DNA of 64,000 nucleotides, taken from Plotosus lineatus (taxonomy: Eukaryota; Chordata; Actinopteri; Siluriformes; Plotosidae). Under the pieces are notes generated by a model. The model was given only the letters and a program-made list of their open reading frames with translations, made no database searches and was not told where the DNA came from. The DNA is taken from NCBI GenBank assembly GCA_024760905.1, contig CM045732.1, positions 53,835,996 through 53,899,995 of the forward strand, in the 5' to 3' direction. Shown piece by piece: positions 50,339 through 62,307 of the stretch (positions within the stretch are counted from its first letter, which is position 1; each line of letters opens with the position of its first letter). A program made the position numbers and the translations under genes.

Positions 50339-52020
50339 CAAAATACTTAAACTAAGGAAAATAAAAAAGGTATGTATTAGGCCACACGTATTATTAGTAG
50401 CAAATATCAGACCAAACCTCAGACGTTTTCATTTCATACTGTATGTGATACCTTTATAGTGTTACATGCCTATAGACCATATTAAACAGAGTATAAACAC
50501 CCTAAAAAAAGCTGATGTTAGGGGTCAAGTGAAATCAAAAGATTTGTAAATATATCCATTCATGATTCAAAAATATATAAAAGTTTTTAATTATTTCTTT
50601 GCGAAAATATGTTAATAAACATGGGTGAAATATTTCAAGTAAAAACCGCAGCTATGTTATGCTGTGAAGGGAATTTTACAAATGGGGTTTGGGTTCATTT
50701 GTTCGCTTAGAGCATCACTGCAAATCAGTACCAAGTTATTCTGCCCGATTGTTTTTATCTGATAAAGGCTAACGTTTTCAACAGTGCTCAATACCACCAC
50801 CAACATCCTTACTCCCTCTTAGCGAGGTACACAGCCATTATACTAATGTACGGCATATCTATACTCACACAAAAATCACTTGCATTGTTTATATATTACA
50901 TGATGCTGTTTGCTGTAATACAATAACAAATATTATATCAGTTATAACCATAGAAAAACAAACAAAAATGCTTTCCAGAGTATGTCAACATTTTCTGTGA
51001 TAAAACAAATTTCTTTACCAAATTTAATTCCATTTTCTTTGCAGATGATGTGATATGCAATGTTTTTTTTTTCTAACAGATACTGTGCTTTCTCTTTTCC
51101 ATTTCTTACAACCCAGTTTTGTGGATGTTTGCAATTTATACACCAGTTAGTTCCGGTCCACTAATTTGATTGGACGAGCAATGTTCCAGCAGTGCTTGTA
51201 TTTATTATGAGTACACTGGGACATTTCACTGTTTGTATCACTCTGCTTGTCTGTTTCCTGTGTCACCACATAAAATTCCAATTCTAGCAACAGTCCCATT
51301 GAAACTGTTACTACATCAGAATAAGTGACATCATCAGGAGACATTGCATTGTACAGACAATAGATTTTTCATGAGCATCTGCCCTAAAATATCAAAGCTG
51401 GTCAGAGGAAGCCAGTTTCACTGGAATAAAACACACCAAATTATTTGTTAATGTACAAAGCTCAATTGCAGAATTTTGTTTTTAATCCTTTATTAGGGTC
51501 ATAGATAGTGTACACCATGAATGGCTCACCAGATCAGCACACATCCAACCCCCCACATGCACATCTATTCTCACTCACACCTAGGGGCAATTTATAATCG
51601 CCAGTTAGCCTGTGCATGTCTGGACTATGGGAGGAAACCGTAGTATCCAAAGGAAACCCAGACAAGCACAGGAAGACGTGCAAACTCCACATAGACATGT
51701 CCCCACCAGGCACGAGGCTTAAACCCAGGACGACCTTGTTGTACGGTGCTTACCACTACACCATTGTGCTGCCCCACCAAATAATTTGAGACATTATAAA
51801 CACTAATGAATGAGTTAAAGTCCTAATCATACCAGCATGCTTTTGGTTGTTGTGCATTGGATCATCAACAAGGCTCTTGGACATAGGGATTGAACTCAGC
51901 TGGGCAGAGGTCAGGACTAGAAAAGACACTTATCTTTAAGCCAATCTGGAAAAACAAGTATGGTGTTGGTAATGCAGTCCGAGTATTAATAAATGTTTAT
52001 TGACTGAGCATTTAATTCCA

Positions 52021-52088
<68 letters not shown>

Positions 52089-53495
52089 AAGTAACTGTCA
52101 ACAAAACTCTTAGAGTAGCCAATATAATTCATATACTTTCATATACTGTAAAAGGAGCAGTGGTGGTCCAGTGGTATAGGGCACTTGATCGCTGATCCAA
52201 AGGTTGGGGGTTCGAATCCCACTCCCCACAAGGTTGTCACTGTCCCCCCCCAGTGCAGCTAATTGGGTTATCAAAGGCGGGCCATGTCGCTCACTGTCTA
52301 TGGTGAGAGGCATGTAAAAGAACCATTGCTGACTTTCGTAAAAAGTAGCTGCAAAGTCGTCAGTGTGTTTTTGTCCCTTGCTATAAAGGGTTGTGACAGG
52401 AAGGGCATCCAGCGTAAAAACCTCTGCCAAATCAAACGTGCGAATCAGATGATTCGCCGTGGCAACTCCCAAGTAAAAAGGGGAAAAGCCGAAAGGAAGA
52501 CAGACAGACTTTCATATACTGTAAAATATTGAAAAGATACTGAAATGATCTTTTCCATACGCCCTGTCAGTCGGCAAGTTATTACTACCACTGAAAGTTG
52601 ATAAAAAAAAAAAAAAAAAAATCTGTAAGTGAAATCTTCTCATGACATTACTGAAATGTGACTGTGGTGCACTACACACTCTCAAGAGAAGAACTGTTTT
52701 GGAGGGAGAGATTTGATTGGATATTTCAGAACCATGACTCCACCCTATATCAATAACATATTAATTCAAATTCATTGGTTTGTAGTTGCTTTTCAATGAA
52801 AATACCATAACATATCAGAAGGTGTGCTGCATTTGCTCCAACACAGAATCTATACACTCAAATTCTATCAAAGTCCTCGTTGATGGGCTCCTGAGTGGGC
52901 GCATCGACAAGGTGCGTGACCCACAGATCACAATTTTGAGTCCGAGTTAATGCCACAGCCGTCCGTAGCCTGGAGTCCATGGGAGCTATTTGGCCGAGCT
53001 TTCACGAGAGGGAGGGACGGCATACGCTCACTTACCTTTCACTCACAGTGATTGCCAGCCAATCACGGGTGTCTGTGAGCTCTTTCGTATGAGGGGTGGA
53101 TATCACTTTCCCTTCGAGTGTGTTAAACCGTCCCCAAATGCGCATGCGCTGCAGTTTGAAAAGAGGTGGGTGGCTAGCATTGCATGTCACAGATGGGGTG
53201 TTTGCATGCTTTCGTCCCTCCCTGGATGGTGGTGGTTGTGTGTTAGGGAAGACAATACTTGATGGGTGGGAATTGGATACGAGTAAATTAGGGATAAAAT
53301 GGGGGAAATCCAAAAAAGTCCTAATTGATCCCAAGATACTGTCAGAGTTAATGGTTTTCTCTCTATCACTCCCTTCACATACACATTTTTTTTTCAGTCA
53401 TTCAATTTCTGAATCACTTAATCCCAATTATGGTTGCTGGGAGGCTGGTGCCCGACAGAGTACACCCTGGACAGCTGTCCAGGCAATTTCAGGGC

Positions 53496-53579
<84 letters not shown>

Positions 53580-54342
53580 AATACATACATACATACATAT
53601 ATAAATGTGTGTGTGTGTGTGTGAGCGAGTGTGAGAGATCTGGAGAATAGGCAGGAGGAAGCTTGTGGTCCAGTGGTTGCTACAGCACATCTTTTGGTGT
53701 CACGTCAGCGATAACCCTTCAGCCCTGCTGTCAGGTCTGAGCAGAGACAGAATCAGAGTGTGTGAGCAGAACTGTCTACCTGCTCCTGCAAAACAATTCC
53801 AACACAGCAAAACACTTACCAACAACAACCCGGCACAACAAAACATGGCTCACATGCCAAGCTCTTGACAAAGGAGCAGTTTGATTGCATATACTGTAAA
53901 CACTCAGTAAACACACTCTTCAGGACACAGGAGAAGGTCTCAATTTCGCATGAGAAATTTATGCAAACTATGTTTCCTCCACGACTTACAGTGGTCAAGG
54001 TGAGGGATGTTGAAAAAGAAGCAAGGGCACATTGCAGAAAATATCGTCTCTTGCGAAGCTTTAGAGCAGCAAGAGTGTTTAGTAATATTGATGACCGTCC
54101 ACCATGAATAGAGGTGAAAATATTGCCACACGGAATCTTTTTATAAGGGTTTAATATGGTTGTAATATTCATGGACGAAATTGTGGAGGTGTGGTTATCA
54201 CAAGTCCTGGCCTCTGCAAAAACATGTATGTATCGTTCATGTTCTCCACCTGATTGTCTGGGTTTCCTCTGAGTTGTGTGGGTTTCCTCCCACAAATCAA
54301 AGACATGGACATTAATCTAATACCTGTTTCAAATTGCCCTGG

Positions 54343-54375
<33 letters not shown>

Positions 54376-57300
54376 GGCTCTGCAATGATCTAGGGAGTTG
54401 TTCAGGGTGTTGCCCAGTTTTGACTCCAAGCTCCTTGTGATACTAATATGATTAAGTGGTCTGGCAAATGGGTGAGTGAGTGAGTGTAATATTCGTTCTC
54501 TTGCTCTTGCTATGGTTCATTATTTGATTTCATCATTCTTATTTTCATCCTCCAAATAATTACCAATAATGCACAGATGGCAAAGGGGGATGTTGCAAAA
54601 TATTAATTTTTGCAAAATCCCTCAAGTCTGAGGCACATAAATATTTCAGTATACGCTACCATCTAAGCAAAAACCACACAATTAGAAGATTTTCATGTTT
54701 TTTATTTATGCATTTTTAAAGATCATGGCGAATGGAGATGAGCTTCCATCAGCAATAGGTGCAGAGCAGAGAACTTAAGAGCTGGCAAGAGCTTGTGTTT
54801 TTAAGGCCTGTACAGAGTTATGCTGGTACACTGTACAGAAATATAATGAAATTTCGATGGTTTATATTTACATATTTTAACCACTGAGGCAGGTCAGTTG
54901 TATTAAACCACAAACTTAAACAGCATATAAACAAAGCAAAGTGCTTTAGACGGCCTAAAAGTGCCATGTCATTACATGGTCTGTTCCATGTTTTTTCTGT
55001 ATAATGTTGGCCATGGGGAAGCTGGAGCCAATCCCAGCTGACTCTGGATGAAGGCGGGGTACATCCTGAACAGCTGGGCAAATAGCTCTGTTTTGCTAGT
55101 ACTGTAGAGTAGTGTATAGAATTGAGTAAAGCAGAGTAATGTAATGAATGTAAACTTTGCATTGTAAAGGTGTGAATGAGATTTTTTCTAGTTAATATTT
55201 ACAAATTTTAGCCGTGACATTGAGGCAGGGTAGTTTAGCCAAATGCATTCAGCCAGCTAAACTGTTCTGTATCTGACAGCATCTGTTCTAAACTATAGAA
55301 AACAATGCTTCCTAAAAGTGCTTTGGGATAGAGTATAGGAAACAGAAAAGCAGCGGATTTTTATGGTTTATTTTTCCATACTGAGACATGATAATGATGC
55401 TGCTGCCTGCTTGTAAGTGATAAACTGAGGGTCTGTGTTTTGATACAAGCATTATCCACTCAGAATAGTGATTTATGATCCTGAGATAGTGGACCAATCA
55501 GATTGTGCCGTACCCTTGTATTATTTACTAATCTATGCTAATTTTTAATATACATATTCATATTAGTATTAACATTCTGCTGTGCAATCCTTTTTAAAAG
55601 GTATTCAGTCAGTGACAGATATCTGGTTCTTTTGGCTTTTGTTTATTTGTTTACTCACTTTTAAGCGGTTTAGGTCTGTATAAGATATCAATTCAGTCAG
55701 TATTCAGAGCCATAAATAAGCATTCTTCACACTTGCTCTTGTCTGTCATCAGTGATAGATGTGCATGTGTGCTGATCCATCACCAGCATATCCTCTTCAC
55801 TCCATCTCTGCATCAGAACCCGCTGTTGTCCTTAACCTTCTCTGCTTCCAGCCTACACCCAGCCAGCCTAAAGTACCGGGCAGCTCATTTAGCATGTGCA
55901 ATTCATATTCATTTAGGGTGCCTTTAAGGGTGTGTAAAACCTTTTGAGATGAAGCCATACCCCTCCCCCCAACCTTCAGCAGGTTATACACAATACTATT
56001 AAGACAAAAAACATTACTCCTATTTTATTAAAGAAAGTAAATGCTGATTATACTCTGAAAACATTAGCCGTTAGAAAAAGTAATATTGTAGTAATGAAAT
56101 AGATATAAATTGTTGGGTCACTGCCCCCCAGTGCAGCTAACTGGGTTATCAAAGGCCGACCATGTCTCTCACTGGCTATGGTGTGAGGCATGTCAAAGAA
56201 CCATTGCTGACTTTTCGTCAAGAGTAGTTGCTAAGCTGTCAGCGTGTTTCTGCCATGTGATGGCCTGGTGAGCTGGCCAGGGTGTACTCTACCCACGCCC
56301 AGAGTTAGCCGAGATGGGCACCAGCCTCCGAGTGACCCTAATTAAGATTAAGCGGTTCAGAAACTGAATGAATGAATTAACTTTTGGTTGTTACAAGAAG
56401 ACAAAATTTACACTTTGTTAACTTAAAAAAAAATTTTTTTTCATCTTTTTTTGTTTTAAATACTTTTTTAATCGGATCTCCTTTTATAAATATTTTGTAT
56501 CAATTTTGTATTATTTGGGTCCGATGTGTTACCACGTCACTTCATATCAATTTGGCTGGTCAGGTTGGCTTTGTCTCAAACCATCTGACCTTGAAATAAT
56601 AGTGGTACACTTTTCTGTTTACAAGCTTCAGAATGTTAAACGTTTCAACCTACTTTGTTGCCCTCCCCATTAAAAAAATTCTTTTAATTTTGTCATTTGC
56701 CAATTCTTCCTTATCACACAATAGCCACCAAATATGAAGAAGTAAATGAAAATACAAGGATCCCTCACTTTCCACAGTTAATGGGGACTGAGATCCCCGC
56801 GACCGCCGAATTCCACGAAGTAGGATTGACCCCCCCCCCACCCCGACTGACGTATAAAGTACATGTATATAGTATGAGTATATAATATCAATAAATATAT
56901 ATTCAACAATATGAATGCTTATAACAATTAACCATTCAAATAACGCATAACATTTAAATAAAATATAAATACACACACAGAGGCGTGCGCACAGTCAGAT
57001 GCGCACCTCACATAAAAATGTAAGTAGTTTTGTTGGGTTGTTTTTTTTTGTTTTTGTTTGTTTGGGTTTTTTTTGTTTTTTTTGCATAACTGGCCTTGTT
57101 TTGTGGCATTTTCCTTCACTTTCCCCCTATTTTTCTGTAATTTCCTTATTTTTTTATTTTTTGATGAATATTTACAGAGTAGCAAGGAATGATGGTAAAT
57201 CTTAATTCCTACTCATGCATCTGGATACCAACTAACATATTCTACATATACAAGCTTTAGGATGACCATGATTGGTTAATGTTACTGTGATCAGCAGGGG

Positions 57301-58211
57301 AAATAGAATTTCCCATTTCTGACAGCCAAAGAGCTCATCCAATTTTGCTCTTGGAGATTGCAAGTCATAGATTTCTGTTGTGCTTTCCTGATGATAAAGT
57401 CAATATTCCTGGGATGTCAATTCATGTTGTTTATTTGGAACATTATTTTTTGTGAAATATAGCAGCTTTATTTTCCTAAATGTTCTGCATTGCAAGAGTA
57501 ACCAGTGCATGTACACAATCTAGAGTTGGAAAGGAAGTACATCATCTTTCATTCATTGCAAGGAGAATTGTTTATCTAAAAAGAATCTAGTTGGTTTAAT
57601 GTTATATAGACATAGGGCCTTAATGTATTGTATACTTAAGCCTAAATATATAATCATAAATACAGACAGATTGATTCCCAGGCAGGTAGAAATTATTCAT
57701 TATACCTGTCAGTAGACATTTTGATGTACAGGTATGAAGGCTGGTAGAGCTGCATGCAGAACACTGGTGAACATGGATCTTGTCAGAGAGACAGGCACGG
57801 ACAAAGAGGCCTGTTCTCTAGACAGAGGCAGAGGGAAAGAGAGAGGAATGCTCAGATAGCCAGTGGCAGCTTCGGGCTCTCTCGGCACGACCAGTCAGAT
57901 CAGACCAGCTGGTAATGGTGTGAAACAGGGCTGGTGGAGATGTGAGGAGATGAGAATGGAAGGGGAAGATGGCCCTAGGCGCCTCACTGCAGGCTGCCTC
58001 ATGGGATCGCTCGCTCTCCACACCCTCCACCCCCGCCTCACATCTTCAACCACACAGCACTCCCCCATCACTCCTCTAGGAGCTGGGATAATGCTCTCTA
58101 CACTTTGATTACACTTAGCAAGTGGAGAGCCCTCTGTTGGGTATTATCAAAACCAATCAACATGAAAGTTTGCGCTGCGGCAGTGGCACCCACCAAGAGA
58201 GGCAAGCAAGG

Positions 58212-58281
<70 letters not shown>

Positions 58282-58902
58282 AGGATTTTGGAAAGCCTGG
58301 GGAAAGGGAGTGTAGTGGTTGAAATAGAGACATCAGAATAAATGGACAGGCGCTTGGGGGAAGCGCACACGCCCGAGAGTTATGGGACACACGTCTGATG
58401 GATCCTTTGAGCCAGGACGGATGGTACACTATTGTATCACTCTTTCGAAAAGACAAAAAGAAAGAGAGAAGAAATAGGAAAACAGTTTCTCCCTTGCTGA
58501 ATGGAGTGGGCTTCTGAGGTCATTTTCTAGAGGGCACATCTGTGGAAGAACTGGCTTCAGTTTTATAATGTCATTTGAATATTAGTTTATGCCATGGATG
58601 ATGTATTATAGGGACGTCTGTCATTTGTTAATAATTCAGCACGCCACAGATAGCAGGGTTGACTCAGACAAATACGCAGAGAAGGAGAATAGAGGCTCCA
58701 ATTCACAGAGGCACGGTGCTTTATGAATAATGTGTGTTTGAGGTCTGGGAGTGTGTGAAGGATCTTTAGAGGTTGTGTGAAGCCAGTGTGTCAAGAGATT
58801 ATGTGCATTTTCAGCAATTGCACAAAGGCCCCTAATGTGACTTATGAGCATTTGTTTCAAGAGTGCAGATGAATTGAGATGAAAGAAGACAGTGCTGCTG
58901 GT

Positions 58903-58938
<36 letters not shown>

Positions 58939-59768
58939 AGAGAGAGAGAGAGAGATAATTCAGGACTATTTGAGTTAAAGAGAAAATATTTCAGATTATA
59001 TTTTGTGCATCTGTGTGTTCATGCATGTGTGAATGAGAGACATAAGTGTGAAAGCATGAGCGAATGTGTGAGAGGTAAACTGTGAATGTGAGGACATTTC
59101 TCTGCTTGGTGATGTCAGGCTGTGTGTGTTTCTGTTCTTGGGTGTGTGTCTGTGTGTGCAGAGCTTCAAGCTGAACATAGACAGTCACTGCACTCTGAAA
59201 GACAGCCTATTGGAGGAGGGGAGGCAACTGCTGGAGCTCATCACCTGCCACAAATCAGGTAGTGCACCGGCAAGCTGCACATTTATTATTAATGTTTATA
59301 TTAACATACTGACCTTCAGAATTTATAAATCCTCCAATAACTGCTTCTCAGCCATTGCTTCTGCAGCACGCTCGCCTTTTCACATCCACTCCGCGCGCGT
59401 CTGGCTGAATTGAGTTGTGGGATAAAGCAGCAAGTGCAATGTGAGTAGACGCAATAGTGTGGTGCTCTGTATGAAGAGAGCTGGAATTAAGAACAGCGGG
59501 AGCCAAAGTCAAAGGCCACCTACTAGACTCACTCTCACATCCCATCTATCCCAGTCCTACTCCTTCTCAATCTTTCTTTCTCTTTTTCACTCCATGATTA
59601 TTCCCCTGAAGCATCTGGCAGAGTATTGCGCAAATGTACAAATCCACTAAGCTGACCTCCCTGTCAGCTGGTTAAGCTAGACACTATTAAATATGCAGAT
59701 GGCCGCCCGGAGCAGGACTTTTTTTTTTTTTTTTTTAACCATGCCCATCACACCGGCTCACACACACA

Positions 59769-59810
<42 letters not shown>

Positions 59811-62265
59811 CGCACACACGCATCTATACATATAATCTCCTATGGCTTGGAGCATCTTTTCAGTGTATATATTAGACATTGCCATTCTTAGTAAATCTCC
59901 CAATGCTCCACCTCGGCCCCTAATACCTGGTTTCCTAGCAACTCAGCAAATCCAAGCTTTTGGCAGGTGTGAGTGGTGGCATGGTGCTACACTCAATAGA
60001 CAAAAAAACTCTTCATGCACACAGAGCATTGCGGCACTCCTGCCCCTCATGTGTGTGCATTTTTAATTACCTGGAGCAGGATTTGGAGTGAGCAGACTGT
60101 GGCAATGGCAGGAGTCATGTCTCGAGAAATGTCTCTGCGTGCACAGGAATTAATGCAGAACTCACACTCTTGTAATAACCAAGACTATTATAGTATGTGA
60201 AGACACACAATAAAAATTAGAAAAACACTACTGATTAGCAGTATGAAGTGTATACGTTGTATTTTGTCTGACATCATGACAGTCAATGCTGACAGTCAGC
60301 ATTCATGATTTTTTTTTGGATTTACCCATTTTCACCCTAATTTTAGCCATATTCAATTCCCACCCATCAGGTATTGCCTTCGCTATCACATGACCACCAC
60401 AGACCAGCGAGGGGCGAAGCATGCACACACCCCCTCTATGACATGCAATGTTAGCAACCCACCTCTTTTTGAACTGCGGCACCATACGTATTTAGGGGCA
60501 GACTAACACTCTCGGAGGGAAAAAAGTTATCCACCCCCTCATACGAATGAGCGCACAGAAGAACATGATTGGCTGGTAATTGCTGTGAGTGACAGCGAAG
60601 TGAGCGTACACAGCGTACACATTCGGCCACAGACTGATATCCAGTTCAATAATCACACACCTTGTCCATGCGCCACTCGGGAGCCCCAACATTCATGTTT
60701 TCAGGAAAAATCAGTGGAAGCACTGCCAAAATATGCAATGAAATCATTTCAATTTGTTGTCATTTGGATGTAGTTTTGGTAAACAAAAAAAAAAAATATA
60801 GAACATTGGTAGTATTAAGTTTATACCAAAGAGCAAACAGCTAATAATGATGCATAACAGATAATTAGCACTGTGTTACATAACAGCCAAGTAGCACCAT
60901 GATGCATAACGGCAAATTGGTATTGCTATACATCTGTGGATGGACGGCCATACAAGCCAGTGGTTACGCAAGTATGATTTGCTGCAAAAAAAAAAAAAAT
61001 CAGAAACATAAAAAATATACCCCCCAAAAAAACATGAACAAATGAATTTATTAATTTAAAATAAAGAAAGAAATAAGATGATTAGTATTGGATGCATGCA
61101 ACCAATTCATCCCAGACCAAGGAAGTGAGAAAATATGTACACACCAACTCATAAGGGGCAAGGCAAGGTTTATAACAAAAATCAATTTATGAAGAACTAA
61201 AGAGAACATGACTGTGTTATTAAGTAAGCCAGGATGCATACTTCTGAAAAGTGAAGATCTGTACAACAATTTATTCAATCATTCATTCATTTTCTGAACC
61301 GCTTAATTCTGATTAGGGTCATGAGGAGGCTGGCGTCCAGCTCCGCCGACTCTGGGTGAGGGCAGAGTACACCTTGGACAGCTCACCAGGCCATCACAGG
61401 TCAGAAACACGCTGGCGACTATGCAGCCTACTCTTGTCGAAAGTCACCAATAGTTCTTTTACATGCCTCTCACCAGAAACAGAGAGACACGATGGTCTTT
61501 GATAACCCAAGTTAGCTGCACTGGGGGGCCAGTGACAACCCACTGAGAGTGGGACTTGAAGCCCCAACATTGGGATCAGTGATCCTGCATACAACAATTT
61601 TGTGCAATTCAATTCAAATGAAATGAAAACGAGAAATATTCCTTAAAAATCATTAAAAATAAATAAATAATTAAACTGTGGGGCTGAAAAGTAAAATCCT
61701 CAGTATTTCCCTGCATCTGATTAGATCCTCTAAAGAGTGGACATTAAAATTGACATTAAAATATATAACTTTCATTCTTTGACTACATCACAGCACTCCT
61801 TATATGATGGAGATGCTGATGGTAGTGATTAGGCTAATGTTTGGACTATTATTAGTGGTGATGTGGTTGCACTTGCTGTGGTGGGGATGAGGGAATGTGT
61901 GTAGGGGTGGTGCTTAAATGGGAGGCATGATGAATGGAGGAATCATAGCACATTAAAGACTCGTTAAAAGCGACTAGTGGGAGATATGTGTGTGTGTGAA
62001 GTGCGAGTGTGTGTGTGACTTGCTGGACGTCTGCAATGCTGAGCAGGGATTCACCACACTGGGTAATATTTTATGTATGTGCATAGAAAGAGTGCATGCT
62101 TTTTTTCTTTTCCATTGCGAATTTGATTCAAGTAAACATATGTTCAGATGTACGCAGGTAGAGAAAGCCAACAAAGACAAACTAATAAAACATTTACTCT
62201 TGGGTTTAAAAAGCTCTCTTTCCTGGAAATGACCTTGTATTCAATGAATGAGAATGCATAACTTG

Positions 62266-62307
<42 letters not shown>

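Noticed and set aside
53865..54107. Plus-strand 80-codon frame with non-repetitive composition
   Set aside because: No domain or family recognised, no flanking splice signals matching akap6, and it does not fit between exons 5 and 6, which join directly in frame.
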